Of a stretch of DNA of 9,859 nt, positions 1 through 6,316 are shown one piece after another; position 1 is the first letter of the stretch, and the number at the start of each line of letters is the position of its first letter. Source of the DNA: CAZHOV01 sp964534315 (GTDB taxonomy: Bacteria > Bacteroidota > Bacteroidia > Chitinophagales > Saprospiraceae). The position numbers and the translations under genes are program-made. A model generated the notes under the pieces. It worked only from the letters and a program-made list of their open reading frames with translations, did no database searches and was not told the origin of the DNA. The stretch lies in assembly GCA_964534315.1 (NCBI GenBank), contig CAZHOV010000198.1, positions 1 to 9,859 of the forward strand. Direction: 5' to 3'.

Positions 1-183
1 GTTTTAGTAGTCATTATAATAATAAAATTTCAATTGATTTAAATGTATTTCTATAAAAGCCCCGTAGCGTTTTCTTTCAAATTATTTTTTGCGGCCATGT
101 AGATTGACATTTATGCTATTTAGCCTTATTCTCTTAATCGAGTACTTTATTTATTATTTAATCCTAAAAAAGAGGAGATAATT
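1..183. other. AT-rich 5' flank without a recognisable gene
   Basis: No supportable coding region is seen on either strand. It contains one CGTAGCG word (63-69), shared with the inverted repeats at 1349-1561, and a GAGGAG Shine-Dalgarno-like run (172-177) six bases before ATG 184. A TTGACA at 104-109 has no matching -10 element. Confidence 0.6.
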
Positions 184-917
184 ATGGGAAGATGGTTTTT
201 TGTTTTTGAGAGAGTTTCTTTTTTGCCAACGCCACATATAGAGGAGGAGAAAATATCTTTATCTGGACCCTTTCTACCGATATCTGTCCTGCTTATGATC
301 AAGATACGGTGATCATTACCCTTGAGGTAGCTCCTTCCACGTCAAACGACGCCCTGGAAGTTCCTTTTGGACCAAGAGCTCACCAACTGGATGTTACGCT
401 TAATGACAATGTTGAAGAACTTACAGACTGGACGCTTTCCATACTTCCTGACAATAATCAGCTAGGTAGTCTGGAAGCGATAGGAGGAGGATTGGTAGAG
501 TTTAATACTCCCGACAATTTCTCCGGAGAGATCCTTTATCAATACGCTATTTGTAACGACTTTTGCCCGGAGTTATGCGACACTTCCCAGATTTTATTCA
601 TCGTTGAAGAACGGCCGCTAGTAGATGTCGATAGCATTGAAAACCTGGTTAATGCGATCACTCCCAATGGAGACGGTATCAATGATGTCTTGGTTTTCGA
701 CTTCCTCGAAACGAACCCCGACCAGTTTCCTAATGTGGAGTTGGTCATCTTTAATCGCTGGGGAGATATTCTCTTTGAAAAACAACCCTACCAAAATGAC
801 TGGGGCGGAACCAATAAGAACGGAAAAGAATTGCCGCAGGGCACTTATTATTATATTCTCCGGTTAAATGTTCCTGGCGGAGATATCTTTAGGGGAGATA
901 TAACGATTTTGAAGTAG
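184..917 (+). pseudogene. 3' remnant of a type B T9SS-sorted (CHU_C) surface protein
   Basis: The longest intact frame is 309-917 from a GTG (202 residues). Homology to the large protein on the opposite strand starts earlier: the same frame is open from 210, and from about 243 it reads GGENIFIWTLST, matching the paralogue's GPNWMIWSLST. So GTG 309 is unlikely to be a true start. Before that, the frame beginning at ATG 184 reads MGRWFF, resembling GKWLF in the paralogue, which suggests a frame change near the six-T run at 219-224. The readable part holds a cadherin-like segment ending ICNDFCPELCDT, then a CHU_C sorting domain (NAITPNGDGINDV, VIFNRWGDILFE, NDWGG, TYYYILRLNVPGG, RGDITILK). No signal peptide, ligand-binding domain or repeats remain. 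Such proteins are normally exported by T9SS; without a signal peptide this one cannot be. A silent recombination cassette or programmed -1 frameshifting are alternatives. The domain identity is secure; the pseudogene status is inferred. Confidence 0.65.
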
Positions 918-926
918 GGGGTTGGG

Positions 927-996
927 TAATTAGTAATTAGTAATTAGTAATTAGTAATTAGTAATTAGTAATTAGTAATTAGTGGTTAGTAGTTAG
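927..996. repeat. Heptamer tandem repeat (TAATTAG)n
   Basis: Eight perfect head-to-tail copies of TAATTAG run from 927 to 982, followed by two variant copies, TGGTTAG (983-989) and TAGTTAG (990-996). The array begins 10 bp after the stop of the upstream remnant. It is AT-rich, has no coding potential and is a classic slippage-prone short repeat. A second short array of the TGGTTAG variant lies at 1126-1153 in the same orientation, so the two arrays probably share an origin. Confidence 0.95.
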
Positions 997-1044
997 TACT
1001 TTGTCAACTAAGTTGATTAAGTAAATTAAGTTGATTAGTTATAA

Positions 1045-1073
1045 AATAAATTGCTGTTTTACAGCAATTTATT
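1045..1073. repeat. Perfect inverted repeat, 13-bp arms, 3-nt loop
   Basis: AATAAATTGCTGT (1045-1057) is exactly complementary to ACAGCAATTTATT (1061-1073), with TTT between them. The hairpin sits between two convergent coding regions and lies almost midway between the two heptamer arrays. It could end transcription from either side, but no T-tract follows it on either strand, so terminator function is only possible. Just upstream, TAAGTTGATTA occurs twice (1009-1019 and 1027-1037), an 18-bp period. Confidence 0.85.
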
Positions 1074-1119
1074 CCTTCACTTAATTAACTATTAAACTCA
1101 ATTAACTTTCTTTACTAAG

Positions 1120-1153
1120 TATTAGTGGTTAGTGGTTAGTGGTTGGTGGTTTA
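1120..1153. repeat. Second short heptamer array (TGGTTAG variant)
   Basis: After TATTAG (1120-1125) come two TGGTTAG copies (1126-1132 and 1133-1139), then TGGTTGG (1140-1146) and TGGTTTA (1147-1153). TGGTTAG is also the first variant unit at the right edge of the 927-996 array, so the sequence between them is bracketed by direct heptamer repeats. No coding potential is seen. Confidence 0.8.
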
Positions 1154-1174
1154 GGGGATTTAGTATTATTTAAG

Positions 1175-1424
1175 GAAGGTGCCTTTCCCCAGCTCTATTA
1201 TGAGGCGAGAGTAATAGTGAAATCCTCGTCTCCATCATAACCCGATTCGCAATAATTTAACGAAGCTTTTTGGATGCCAGAGGCACCCCGAAGATGGCTT
1301 TGGACGAAGACGTCCAAAGCAGCAGATAAGGTGTTGTTGTTTTCAAGTAAGCGCGTAGCGATTAAAAGCTATGTAGCCCAATTTACAGGACCCATTGACC
1401 AGGCGCATAGCGACTGGCACCTTC
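1175..1424. repeat. Non-coding segment bounded by 9-bp inverted repeats; possible MITE-like element
   Basis: GAAGGTGCC (1175-1183) and its exact complement GGCACCTTC (1416-1424) bound about 250 bp without a usable reading frame. Inside is a perfect hairpin at 1297-1320. The sequence is less AT-rich than the flanking DNA. I see no clear target-site duplication at the ends, and 9-bp ends can arise by chance, so the mobile-element reading is weak. A structured RNA or a dispersed intergenic repeat are alternatives. Confidence 0.3.
1297..1320. repeat. Perfect hairpin, 10-bp arms, 4-nt loop
   Basis: GCTTTGGACG (1297-1306), loop AAGA, then CGTCCAAAGC (1311-1320). The stem is half G/C, the most stable hairpin in the 706-bp intergenic stretch. 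No T-run follows on either strand, so it is not a canonical intrinsic terminator. Confidence 0.85.
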
Positions 1425-1561
1425 AAAAGTAGATTGATCCATTTCTATTGATCATATCCATATATTTATGGGGTATTATCCTTCCGTTTGGTGTCAGTCC
1501 CTACGGGCCTGAACTATTTCGGTAAATCTTTTTCTACAGGGGTTAAAATCGCTACGCGCTT
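1349..1561. repeat. 15-bp perfect inverted repeat pair with CGTAGCG core
   Basis: AAGCGCGTAGCGATT (1349-1363) is exactly complementary to AATCGCTACGCGCTT (1547-1561), 183 bp apart. Related words occur nearby: GCATAGCG at 1405-1412, a CAGTCCC/GGGCCTG hairpin around TAC at 1495-1511 (one mismatch), and CGTAGCG at 63-69 upstream of the remnant gene. The right arm also lies within a small TTAAAA/TTTTAA stem (1543-1548 and 1566-1571). This pattern suggests a family of dispersed intergenic palindromic repeats, but copy number elsewhere in the genome cannot be seen here. Confidence 0.6.
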
Positions 1562-1623
1562 TGGGTTTTAAGGACAAAAATTATTATAAAGAATTGCGAT
1601 TAAATCGACCAAAAAAGTCGACA

Positions 1624-4600
1624 CTACTTGAGAATAGTAATATCCCCCCGGTAAATTTTTCCGCCAGGAACATTTAAGCGAAGGATATAATAATAAGTTG
1701 CCTGAGGTAAAGATTTGCCGGATTTTTGGTACTCGCCGCCCCAATCATTATTGTACGATTGCGTTTCGAAAACGATGTCGCCCCAGCGATTGAATATCAC
1801 AACTTCATTATCGGGGTATTTATCCAGGCCGTCTATGACCCACGTATCATTAACGCCGTCATCATTGGGCGTAAACGCATTGGGGATGATAACGGTATCC
1901 AGAGGCTCCGGACCGGCTTCCATAAGGATACGCACCAGGGCAGTGTCGCAAAGATCCGGGCAGAGGTCGTTGCAGAGTTCATAAGTGAAAGAAAGGTCTT
2001 CTTCAAAAGCAGTTTCGACTTCAAAATTGAAGGTGCCATCTTGCTGATTCTCAAGTATGCCCAGTGAGGGTTGATTCATTTCTTCTACAAACCAACCAGA
2101 AACAAATGCCAGTTCATCATTTTCCAAAACGTCAATGGTCACTAATTTAGAATCGAAGGGCATTAAAACGAAATCTTCATTTGCCAGAGGCCTATTTTCT
2201 CTGAATATTAGAATAGAGTCTTGATCATAATCTTCACAAAAACTGGTCGATAAAGACCAAATCATCCAATTGGGGCCAGGTTGTAAATTAGTGACAGTAG
2301 ATGTGGGCGAATTCCATCCTTCTACCACCAGCACATCTGAAAAGAGCCATTTTCCAAAAGTACTATCTGGTAAATTTGCCTGTAGTTGCTCGGTGTCGGT
2401 GCAAGAGGTGAAGTCATCTCCTGCTTCCGCTGCTCCAAAGGTAGCCACATCTGCTACAGTAAGGTTAAGCAGAACAATACTGTCACAACCTGAAATGCTG
2501 CCGCCTGTAATTACCTCTTCGTATTGACCGGTTTGATCAAATGATTTGCCATTTACGAGAATACTTTCCCCTTTACAAATAAACTCATTTAGCGTAGTCA
2601 TCGGAATTTCATTGACTTCTAACTGAAGGGAAAAGATACTATCACAGCCGTTCTGCGATACAAGTGTATCTAGATAGGTACCCTCTTCTGAAAGCGTTTG
2701 ACCATTAAAGTTGTAAAAATCCCCCTCGCATATACTTGCATTCAGGAAGGTGTGAAAAGTATCTAATACAATGAGGGTCAGATGAACAAAACTATCACAC
2801 CCATTACTGGCCTCAAGGGTATCCAGGTAAATACTAGAATCCGTCAAGCTGGAGCCGTTGAAGGTTAATGAATTTCCTGCACATATTTCTTCGGATAAAA
2901 AGGTATGGAAGGTATCCAGCACGGTCAGATGGAGAACAACGAAACTATCGCAACCATTCACAGCACCTAAGGTATCCCGGTAAGTGCCTGACTGGTTTAG
3001 TGCCTCGTTATTAAAAGGATAGAATCCATTGGCGCAAATCGTATCATTAATAATGGTCTGTGCGGTATCTAGTAGGACAAGCTCCAGAAAGTAAATACTA
3101 TCACATCCTTCTGCCGTTAAATAAGATTGTTCGTAATTGCCGCTATTGGATAGTTCCTGACCAAAAAAGGAATAAGTCTCTCCCTGGCAGATCGTGGCAG
3201 ATTCATAAAAGTTGAAGGTGTCATTAACCGTCAAATATAAAACATAGGTACTGTCGCAGCCTGCAAGATCAGTAGCAAAACTTTCCATGTAGGTGCCCGT
3301 ATTCGTCAGCGAAAGATCAAAAAACTGGAAGGTCTCTCCCTCACATATCGTATCATATTGCACAAACTGAAACGTATCATTAACGGTAAGCTGAAGAATG
3401 ATCGTGCTGTCACAACCGTTTTGCGTAGAGAGTATTTCGGTGTAAGTTCCCTCTTCAAAAAGGGTATTGTTAAAAAATTGAACAGTCTCACCGGCGCAAA
3501 TAGCGGTATCGATGGTCACCTCAAAGGTGTCAAAAACAAGGAGATTCAAATTGAAGGTGCTGTCGCAGCCGTCTTGGGTTATCAAGGTGGTTTGGTAATC
3601 CCCTCCATTGGTCAGTTGCTGCCCTAAAAAGTCATAGGTTTCTCCCTGGCAGATGGCCGCAGACTGATTGATGATGAAGGTATCATTAACCGTTAGATTT
3701 AGGGTGATGATACTATCACAACCATTGGAAGAAGGAATGATCTCCTCATATTGATTGGATAGGGTCAATGGCTGGTTAAAAAAGAAAAAGGTATCACCTT
3801 CGCAAATGGTCTCATTCATGGTGGTTTGGAAGGTGTCGGAGACAGAGAGGTTCAGAATAAAGGTACTGTCGCAGCCAAACTGAGTGACCAGCACTTCCTC
3901 GTAAGTATCCGCCTGGGTTAACTCCTGTCCAAAAAAGTTGTAGGTATTTCCCTGGCAAATAGAGGCGTTTATTACCGTTTCGTAAGTATCTCTGACCATC
4001 AATTCTAAAATGATCGAGCTATCGCAGCCCTCCTGCGTGGTCAATACTTCTTCATAGGTTCCGCTTTGGGAAAGGCTCTGATTGAAAAAATCAAAGATTT
4101 CACCGGCGCAGATTTCCTCCTGTATAACCGTCTGAAAGGTATCATAGACAATCAGCTCAACAGAAACAATACTATCGCATCCATTTTGAGCCGGCATGGT
4201 GTCTACATAAATATCGGGTTGGGAAAGGGTGTCTGTATTAAAAATATAGGTTTCTCCCTGACAGATCTCGACCGTCAAAAAACTGGGAATAGGATCTAGC
4301 AACGTGATGTCAAAAACGATCAGGCTGTCGCATCCATTTTGAGTGCTAAGCGTATCGAAATAAGTACCCGAAGCAAAGATGGTGTCTCCGTTAAACATCA
4401 CCAACTCACTGGCGCAAACGGTATCTACGATGTTCGTAAGAAAGGTGTCATTGACAATTAGATTTAGGGTTACAATGCTATCACATCCCGAATCGGAAAG
4501 AAGAGTATCTTTATAAGTATCGGTAGCCGTCAGGTTTGTATTATCAAAAAAGAAGCTTTCGCCTTGACAGATAGCTTCATTGAGTGTATCTCTGATCTCT

Positions 4601-6102
4601 TCGGCAAAGGAGAGGTTTATTAAAATTACCGAATCACATCCTGCCTCATTCGTCATAATCTCGGTACCGGAGGGCATGGCTTCGTTGTAGGTCTGGTTAT
4701 TGACAGAAACAGAGCTGCCTGGGCAGAGCAATGGATCGATGACGGTCGTATCAGTTTCCAGAAAAGCCAGATCAATCGTTACGGTGCTGTCGCAGCCGTT
4801 TGGAGTACTATTTTGGATAACTTCTTCCCCAGCAGGATTATTCACATCATAAACTACCCCATTGACCGTGATGGATTCATCGTTGCAAAGTGTCAATTGA
4901 ATAGTACTATCCGCTTCAGCAAAGAAGGAAAGATTGATGATGACGGTAGAGTCGGCCCCGCAGGAGGTTGATCCGTTGAATTCTTCAATTCCAAAGCTGG
5001 GTAAGGGTGGTTGACCGTACGTCACGCCATTGACCACCAAGGTTTCACCCGGACATAAAGTACTGTCAATTAGATTTTCTACATTACAGCACTCTACCTG
5101 AACGAAAATGGGCATAGTAAATAACGTCAATTCCGGAGCATTCGGGTTAGTGACCCTGCAGCGGAATATACCCCCGTCGCCCGGCATAACATTGTCCAAC
5201 GTGAGTTGGTTAGTGCCTATAACGGTTTGGAATCCGCCATAAGGGCCTCCATTATAGGACCATTCATAGACATTAGACGAAACTCCGGCATCAAAGCCCA
5301 GGTCAATAGTAAAGGACTGGCCTTCGCAGGCAGTAAGGAATTGAATCGTACCAGCTGAATCTTGAGGCTCATAGAAGCCACCATGTATATTTAAGGGAGT
5401 AATATTGGGGAGAATATCATCGAAGGTAAGTTTGTTTGCCTGGAGCTGAAGATCCGTTCCAAAAGGAAGGGAGGATAAGTCAGGAAAAGAGTCAAAATAA
5501 TTATTTTCTATCCGTAGATCATTTAGGTTTATAAAATTGATAAAGGAATCAAGGATGGGACCGGTTAAATTATTGTTATCCAGCCACAAGACCTGAAGAC
5601 CTGTTAAGTTACCAATCTCTTCCGGAAGGTTGCCGCTAAGGTTATTATTATCCAGCCAAAGTCTGGCTAGGTTAGTGAGATTTCCAATTTCAGGAGGTAT
5701 ATTTCCGCTGATGTTATTAATATGAAGGTATAAAAAGAAAATTCCTGAAAAATCACCAATTTCAGGTGGTATCACTCCTGACAGATTATTACTTCCAAGA
5801 TTTAATTCGGTGACACAACCGTTAGGGCCGGTGGTCACTCCAAACCAATTTCCAATATCCGTACCGGGTACCAACCAATTTTCAGAATTGGTCCAGTTGG
5901 GGCCGTTTAAAGCATTATAGAGCGCCACCAAAACCAGGGAATCATTCGGACAAGACATCGTCTGGGAGGCAGAGGGCAGGGTAGCAGTAGTTGAAGCTTT
6001 CTGAATAGAAAAGGAAGAAAAAATAGTAGCGGGAAGCCATAGCGACAACAGCCCTAACGTAAGGAATATTCCGAATAAATGATGTACTACCGGTTGCTTC
6101 AT
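1624..6102 (-). CDS. Large secreted LRR / GCDS-repeat protein with type B T9SS sorting domain (probable adhesin)
   Basis: The 1492-residue protein starts at ATG 6102. An N-terminal signal peptide is clear (hydrophobic core about residues 9-31). Residues 54-90 resemble the cap before bacterial plant-type LRRs (LVALYNALNGPNWTNSENW). Four or five LRRs follow (about 97-232) with the LSGxIPxEIGNL signature. Residues about 252-337 form an Ig-like segment. Residues about 343-1218 are 17 tandem units of about 51 residues, each with a Cys in IC.GE and a Cys in GCDS. Residues about 1305-1393 are cadherin-like (DVLENDE, ELCNDLCPDLCDT). The end is a CHU_C domain (about 1405-1492: NAFTPNDDGVNDT, VIFNRWGDIVFE, NDWGG, RGDITILK). 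Known type B cargo is exported by T9SS with SprF-like partners and stays on the surface or is released. The role is probably adhesion or ligand binding; the ligand is unknown. No catalytic motif is visible. The gene appears to be transcribed alone. Confidence 0.9.
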   Translation of the reverse strand: MKQPVVHHLFGIFLTLGLLSLWLPATIFSSFSIQKASTTATLPSASQTMSCPNDSLVLVALYNALNGPNWTNSENWLVPGTDIGNWFGVTTGPNGCVTELNLGSNNLSGVIPPEIGDFSGIFFLYLHINNISGNIPPEIGNLTNLARLWLDNNNLSGNLPEEIGNLTGLQVLWLDNNNLTGPILDSFINFINLNDLRIENNYFDSFPDLSSLPFGTDLQLQANKLTFDDILPNITPLNIHGGFYEPQDSAGTIQFLTACEGQSFTIDLGFDAGVSSNVYEWSYNGGPYGGFQTVIGTNQLTLDNVMPGDGGIFRCRVTNPNAPELTLFTMPIFVQVECCNVENLIDSTLCPGETLVVNGVTYGQPPLPSFGIEEFNGSTSCGADSTVIINLSFFAEADSTIQLTLCNDESITVNGVVYDVNNPAGEEVIQNSTPNGCDSTVTIDLAFLETDTTVIDPLLCPGSSVSVNNQTYNEAMPSGTEIMTNEAGCDSVILINLSFAEEIRDTLNEAICQGESFFFDNTNLTATDTYKDTLLSDSGCDSIVTLNLIVNDTFLTNIVDTVCASELVMFNGDTIFASGTYFDTLSTQNGCDSLIVFDITLLDPIPSFLTVEICQGETYIFNTDTLSQPDIYVDTMPAQNGCDSIVSVELIVYDTFQTVIQEEICAGEIFDFFNQSLSQSGTYEEVLTTQEGCDSSIILELMVRDTYETVINASICQGNTYNFFGQELTQADTYEEVLVTQFGCDSTFILNLSVSDTFQTTMNETICEGDTFFFFNQPLTLSNQYEEIIPSSNGCDSIITLNLTVNDTFIINQSAAICQGETYDFLGQQLTNGGDYQTTLITQDGCDSTFNLNLLVFDTFEVTIDTAICAGETVQFFNNTLFEEGTYTEILSTQNGCDSTIILQLTVNDTFQFVQYDTICEGETFQFFDLSLTNTGTYMESFATDLAGCDSTYVLYLTVNDTFNFYESATICQGETYSFFGQELSNSGNYEQSYLTAEGCDSIYFLELVLLDTAQTIINDTICANGFYPFNNEALNQSGTYRDTLGAVNGCDSFVVLHLTVLDTFHTFLSEEICAGNSLTFNGSSLTDSSIYLDTLEASNGCDSFVHLTLIVLDTFHTFLNASICEGDFYNFNGQTLSEEGTYLDTLVSQNGCDSIFSLQLEVNEIPMTTLNEFICKGESILVNGKSFDQTGQYEEVITGGSISGCDSIVLLNLTVADVATFGAAEAGDDFTSCTDTEQLQANLPDSTFGKWLFSDVLVVEGWNSPTSTVTNLQPGPNWMIWSLSTSFCEDYDQDSILIFRENRPLANEDFVLMPFDSKLVTIDVLENDELAFVSGWFVEEMNQPSLGILENQQDGTFNFEVETAFEEDLSFTYELCNDLCPDLCDTALVRILMEAGPEPLDTVIIPNAFTPNDDGVNDTWVIDGLDKYPDNEVVIFNRWGDIVFETQSYNNDWGGEYQKSGKSLPQATYYYILRLNVPGGKIYRGDITILK
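2449..5076 (-). repeat. Coding tandem array: 17 GCDS units of about 150 bp
   Basis: This stretch encodes residues about 343-1218 of the LRR/GCDS protein. Sixteen units end in an exact GCDS; the first has GADS instead. The consensus is roughly DTF-x6-10-IC.GE-x3-F-x4-L-x3-G.Y-x2-L-x4-GCDS-x3-L.L.V. Unit length is mostly 51 residues; the unit ending at GCDS 948 has one extra residue and the last one two more. The units are well diverged, so this is an old array and not a recent expansion. Two Cys per unit about 25 residues apart suggest one disulfide each, fitting an extracellular stalk. Confidence 0.9.
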
Positions 6103-6126
6103 GGGATCCAGGACAGTGTGTTGATT

Positions 6127-6142
6127 CAGTTTTCTAAAACTG
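6127..6142. promoter_or_regulatory. Small inverted repeat in the leader of the LRR/GCDS gene
   Basis: CAGTTTT (6127-6133) and AAAACTG (6136-6142) are exact complements separated by CT, 25-40 bp upstream of the ATG at 6102. It could be an operator or a leader hairpin, but 7-bp arms in AT-rich DNA can arise by chance. I find no convincing TAnnTTTG -7 box for this gene; the nearest is the one-base-short TAATTTG on the minus strand around 6167-6173. Confidence 0.25.
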
Positions 6143-6246
6143 GCACAATATCGAAATTTTTATATACAAATTAGAATTTATTTTAATCTTAACTTTTGGA
6201 TCGAGTTTTTTTGGAATATTAATAAACAACATGTTACATATTTATA

Positions 6247-6289
6247 CAAATTGCAATTCAATGTTTTCAAAACATTGAATTGCAATTTG
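6247..6289 (-). terminator. 43-bp palindrome, probable terminator of the PAP2/haloperoxidase gene
   Basis: Two exact 21-bp arms, 6247-6267 and 6269-6289, flank a single C at 6268. As RNA the stem would be about 17 bp (CAAATTGCAATTCAATG pairing with its complement) with a TTTTCAAAA apical loop. It begins 28 bp after the stop codon of the minus-strand gene at 6317, where a terminator is expected. There is no uninterrupted T-tract, and the stem is AT-rich, so the strength is uncertain. It also separates that gene from the next minus-strand gene starting at 6102. Confidence 0.6.
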
Positions 6290-6316
6290 GTTAGCTCCTA
6301 TTCTCTACGAAAAAAT

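Noticed and set aside
104..109. TTGACA as a -35 box
   Set aside because: There is no -10 element at the right distance, and this group mainly uses a TTTG/TAnnTTTG type promoter.
309..311. GTG as the true start of a 202-residue protein
   Set aside because: Homology to the paralogue continues at least 22 codons upstream in the same frame, and no signal peptide follows, as a T9SS cargo would need.
184..312. 42-codon frame from ATG 184 with a good Shine-Dalgarno-like site
   Set aside because: Its second half is an out-of-frame reading of sequence clearly homologous to the big surface protein, so it is not credible as an independent gene. It is kept only as a possible 5' part of the remnant.
927..1153. 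CRISPR array
   Set aside because: The units are 7 bp, contiguous and without spacers; there are no cas genes.
2449..5076. Diversity-generating or phase-variable repeat system
   Set aside because: There is no reverse transcriptase, template repeat or recombinase in the window, and the repeat units are well diverged.
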